From the NCBI GenBank assembly GCA_036960485.1, contig JBALXS010000045.1:1-34763 (forward strand): DNA of 34,763 nt. Direction: 5' to 3'. Position numbers and translations under genes: made by a program. This stretch comes from Rs1 sp036960485 (GTDB taxonomy: Bacteria > Pseudomonadota > Gammaproteobacteria > Pseudomonadales > Balneatricaceae). A model generated the notes under the pieces. That model saw only the letters and a program-made list of their open reading frames with translations. It was not told the DNA's origin and did not search any database. Below are positions 33,629 through 34,763 of the stretch, piece by piece (the stretch's first letter is position 1; every line of letters starts with the position of its first letter).

Positions 33629-33863
33629 TGCTTGGCAACAAGTAAAAATGCTGATAGTGGCAGCATTCTAACACCAAGCTGAATTTTATCTATCTTAAAA
33701 CCTTGATAGTGCTGATTATCACTAAGCTTAAACCACAAAGCAGCCTATAGCGTTAACAGTAACATCTGTTGTGACAATCGTTTTATTTATAGAGAAATTT
33801 CATTGAGCTATTTTTTAGCAATCAAATCTTTAATTGCCCCTTGATTATCACTATGATGTGATA

Positions 33864-34763
33864 ATGACTCAAACAACATCTAATCGCCCAAATACTATTG
33901 TTAAAAAGCTAAGCTACGCCATCTTGTCTGTATGCTTACTAATAGTATTCATTTACGCCATTACTCCTTTTTTGCTTGAAAAAATACTAAACCAGCAGCT
34001 TACCCAACTAGGTTTTAAAAGCGAAAATACCGTGTTACACCCAACTAACAATCAGCTTCAAATTGCTTCACTACACTTAACAAGCACAGATAAAAAGCTA
34101 CCTTTTAAGCTAGCTTTGCAAGGCATCAGTATTAACTATAATTTGTTTGAATTAATCTCCCAGCAAAAAATTAGAAATATCGAGATTGCCAAGCTCAGCG
34201 TCAATTTATTAGAATTTAAAAAACCTGCCAGCTCTGGCCCTGAATCTACAAAAATACTACTAGAAAGCATGCTACCTGATCAATGGTTTGCGCAACTGCC
34301 AATAAAAAAACTGACTATTAATGAAATAGCGGTTAGCTGGCAAGTAGAGCCTACATTTAATGCACAAATTTCAGGATCACTTACTCTAACACCTAAATCA
34401 TTGCTTACATCGCTGAACTACTTTGAAAACCAACAGCGCTATGCCTCTTTCACAACTCAATTAAACAGCGACAATTCATTTGATTTTAAAGCTTTGGTAG
34501 TGAATAAAGACAATGTTAGCCTCACTAATCCAGCACAGCTCACTTACCATTCACAAGGAAAACTAGCACTTAAAAATCAATCAGTGCTGTTAGATATCAC
34601 CCAAAACATCAGCTTTAAGCAGCTTCAAATACCATCGCAATGGCTAAAAGACAAGCTAACACCACAGCAAGCACAGCTTCTAGCGAGTACCAGCGCCACA
34701 ATCGATTTACAACACCACTTTAGTTTGCCACTAATAAACGCTTATTACCCTTTTTCACTTAAC
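33864..34763 (+). CDS. YdbH/AsmA-like intermembrane transport protein, N-terminal part
   Basis: An open frame of at least 300 codons that runs off the right edge. An N-terminal membrane anchor (about residues 16-38, YAILSVCLLIVFIYAITPFL) is followed by a long polar beta-rich region with AsmA/YdbH-type text: LLEKILNQQLTQLGFKS, QLQIASLHLTSTD, LALQGISINYNLFELISQ, and IEIAKLSVNLLEF. Such proteins form bridges for phospholipid transport between the membranes. The ATG at 33864 is the only good start; an upstream ATG pair is out of frame and closed by TGA. Divergent from the rmuC operon. Confidence 0.72.
   Translation, partial: MTQTTSNRPNTIVKKLSYAILSVCLLIVFIYAITPFLLEKILNQQLTQLGFKSENTVLHPTNNQLQIASLHLTSTDKKLPFKLALQGISINYNLFELISQQKIRNIEIAKLSVNLLEFKKPASSGPESTKILLESMLPDQWFAQLPIKKLTINEIAVSWQVEPTFNAQISGSLTLTPKSLLTSLNYFENQQRYASFTTQLNSDNSFDFKALVVNKDNVSLTNPAQLTYHSQGKLALKNQSVLLDITQNISFKQLQIPSQWLKDKLTPQQAQLLASTSATIDLQHHFSLPLINAYYPFSLN

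Overview
The window is AT-rich chromosomal DNA of a gammaproteobacterium, probably a marine lineage near the Oceanospirillales/Pseudomonadales. The basis is a dusA-tal pair, FtsA/FtsZ, QseBC-type signalling, RmuC, CreA, a thermostable-hemolysin-family protein and RsmX/Y/Z-like RNAs. The genus cannot be fixed from sequence alone.

Left part (1-3800). A decayed tyrosine recombinase ends against the 5' end of dusA, a known integration site. dusA and tal follow on the plus strand. Behind the tal terminator lies the most striking non-coding locus. On the minus strand there are two tandem small RNAs, each a chain of hairpins with GGA in the loops and each closed by a nearly identical terminator. About 400 bases of further GGA hairpins precede them. 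This is the architecture of CsrA/RsmA-sequestering RNAs.

Middle part (3800-18500). First come envelope and hypothetical genes: a membrane protein, a helix-turn-helix regulator divergent from a secreted Ala-rich protein plus a DUF2145 protein, a Cys-containing hypothetical protein, CreA and a lipoprotein. Next are a TPR protein and a QseBC-like two-component system. A tight four-gene operon follows: thermostable-hemolysin family protein, acyl-adenylating enzyme, heme-oxygenase-like dimetal oxidase and short-chain dehydrogenase. It looks like a small biosynthetic pathway of unknown product. A periplasmic binding protein lies beside decayed mobile DNA.

Right part (18500-34763). A second decayed integrase sits downstream of tRNA-Ser(GGA). 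Then comes a coherent D-amino-acid/D-glutamate module: DUF1445 hydro-lyase-like protein, PxpA, PxpB, PxpC, DUF4392 D-glutamate cyclase, a LysR regulator and a D-amino-acid aminotransferase. Together they could pass the amino group of D-amino acids to D-glutamate, cyclise it to 5-oxoproline and reopen that to L-glutamate. A second periplasmic binding protein follows. Then come ftsZ and ftsA, separated from their usual dcw neighbours, a 1.2-kb gene-free stretch with a 49-base palindrome, rmuC with a small membrane-protein gene, and the start of a YdbH/AsmA-like gene that runs off the end.

Three copies of an interspersed palindromic repeat with TAACTAGT-like ends lie at or just behind gene 3' ends.
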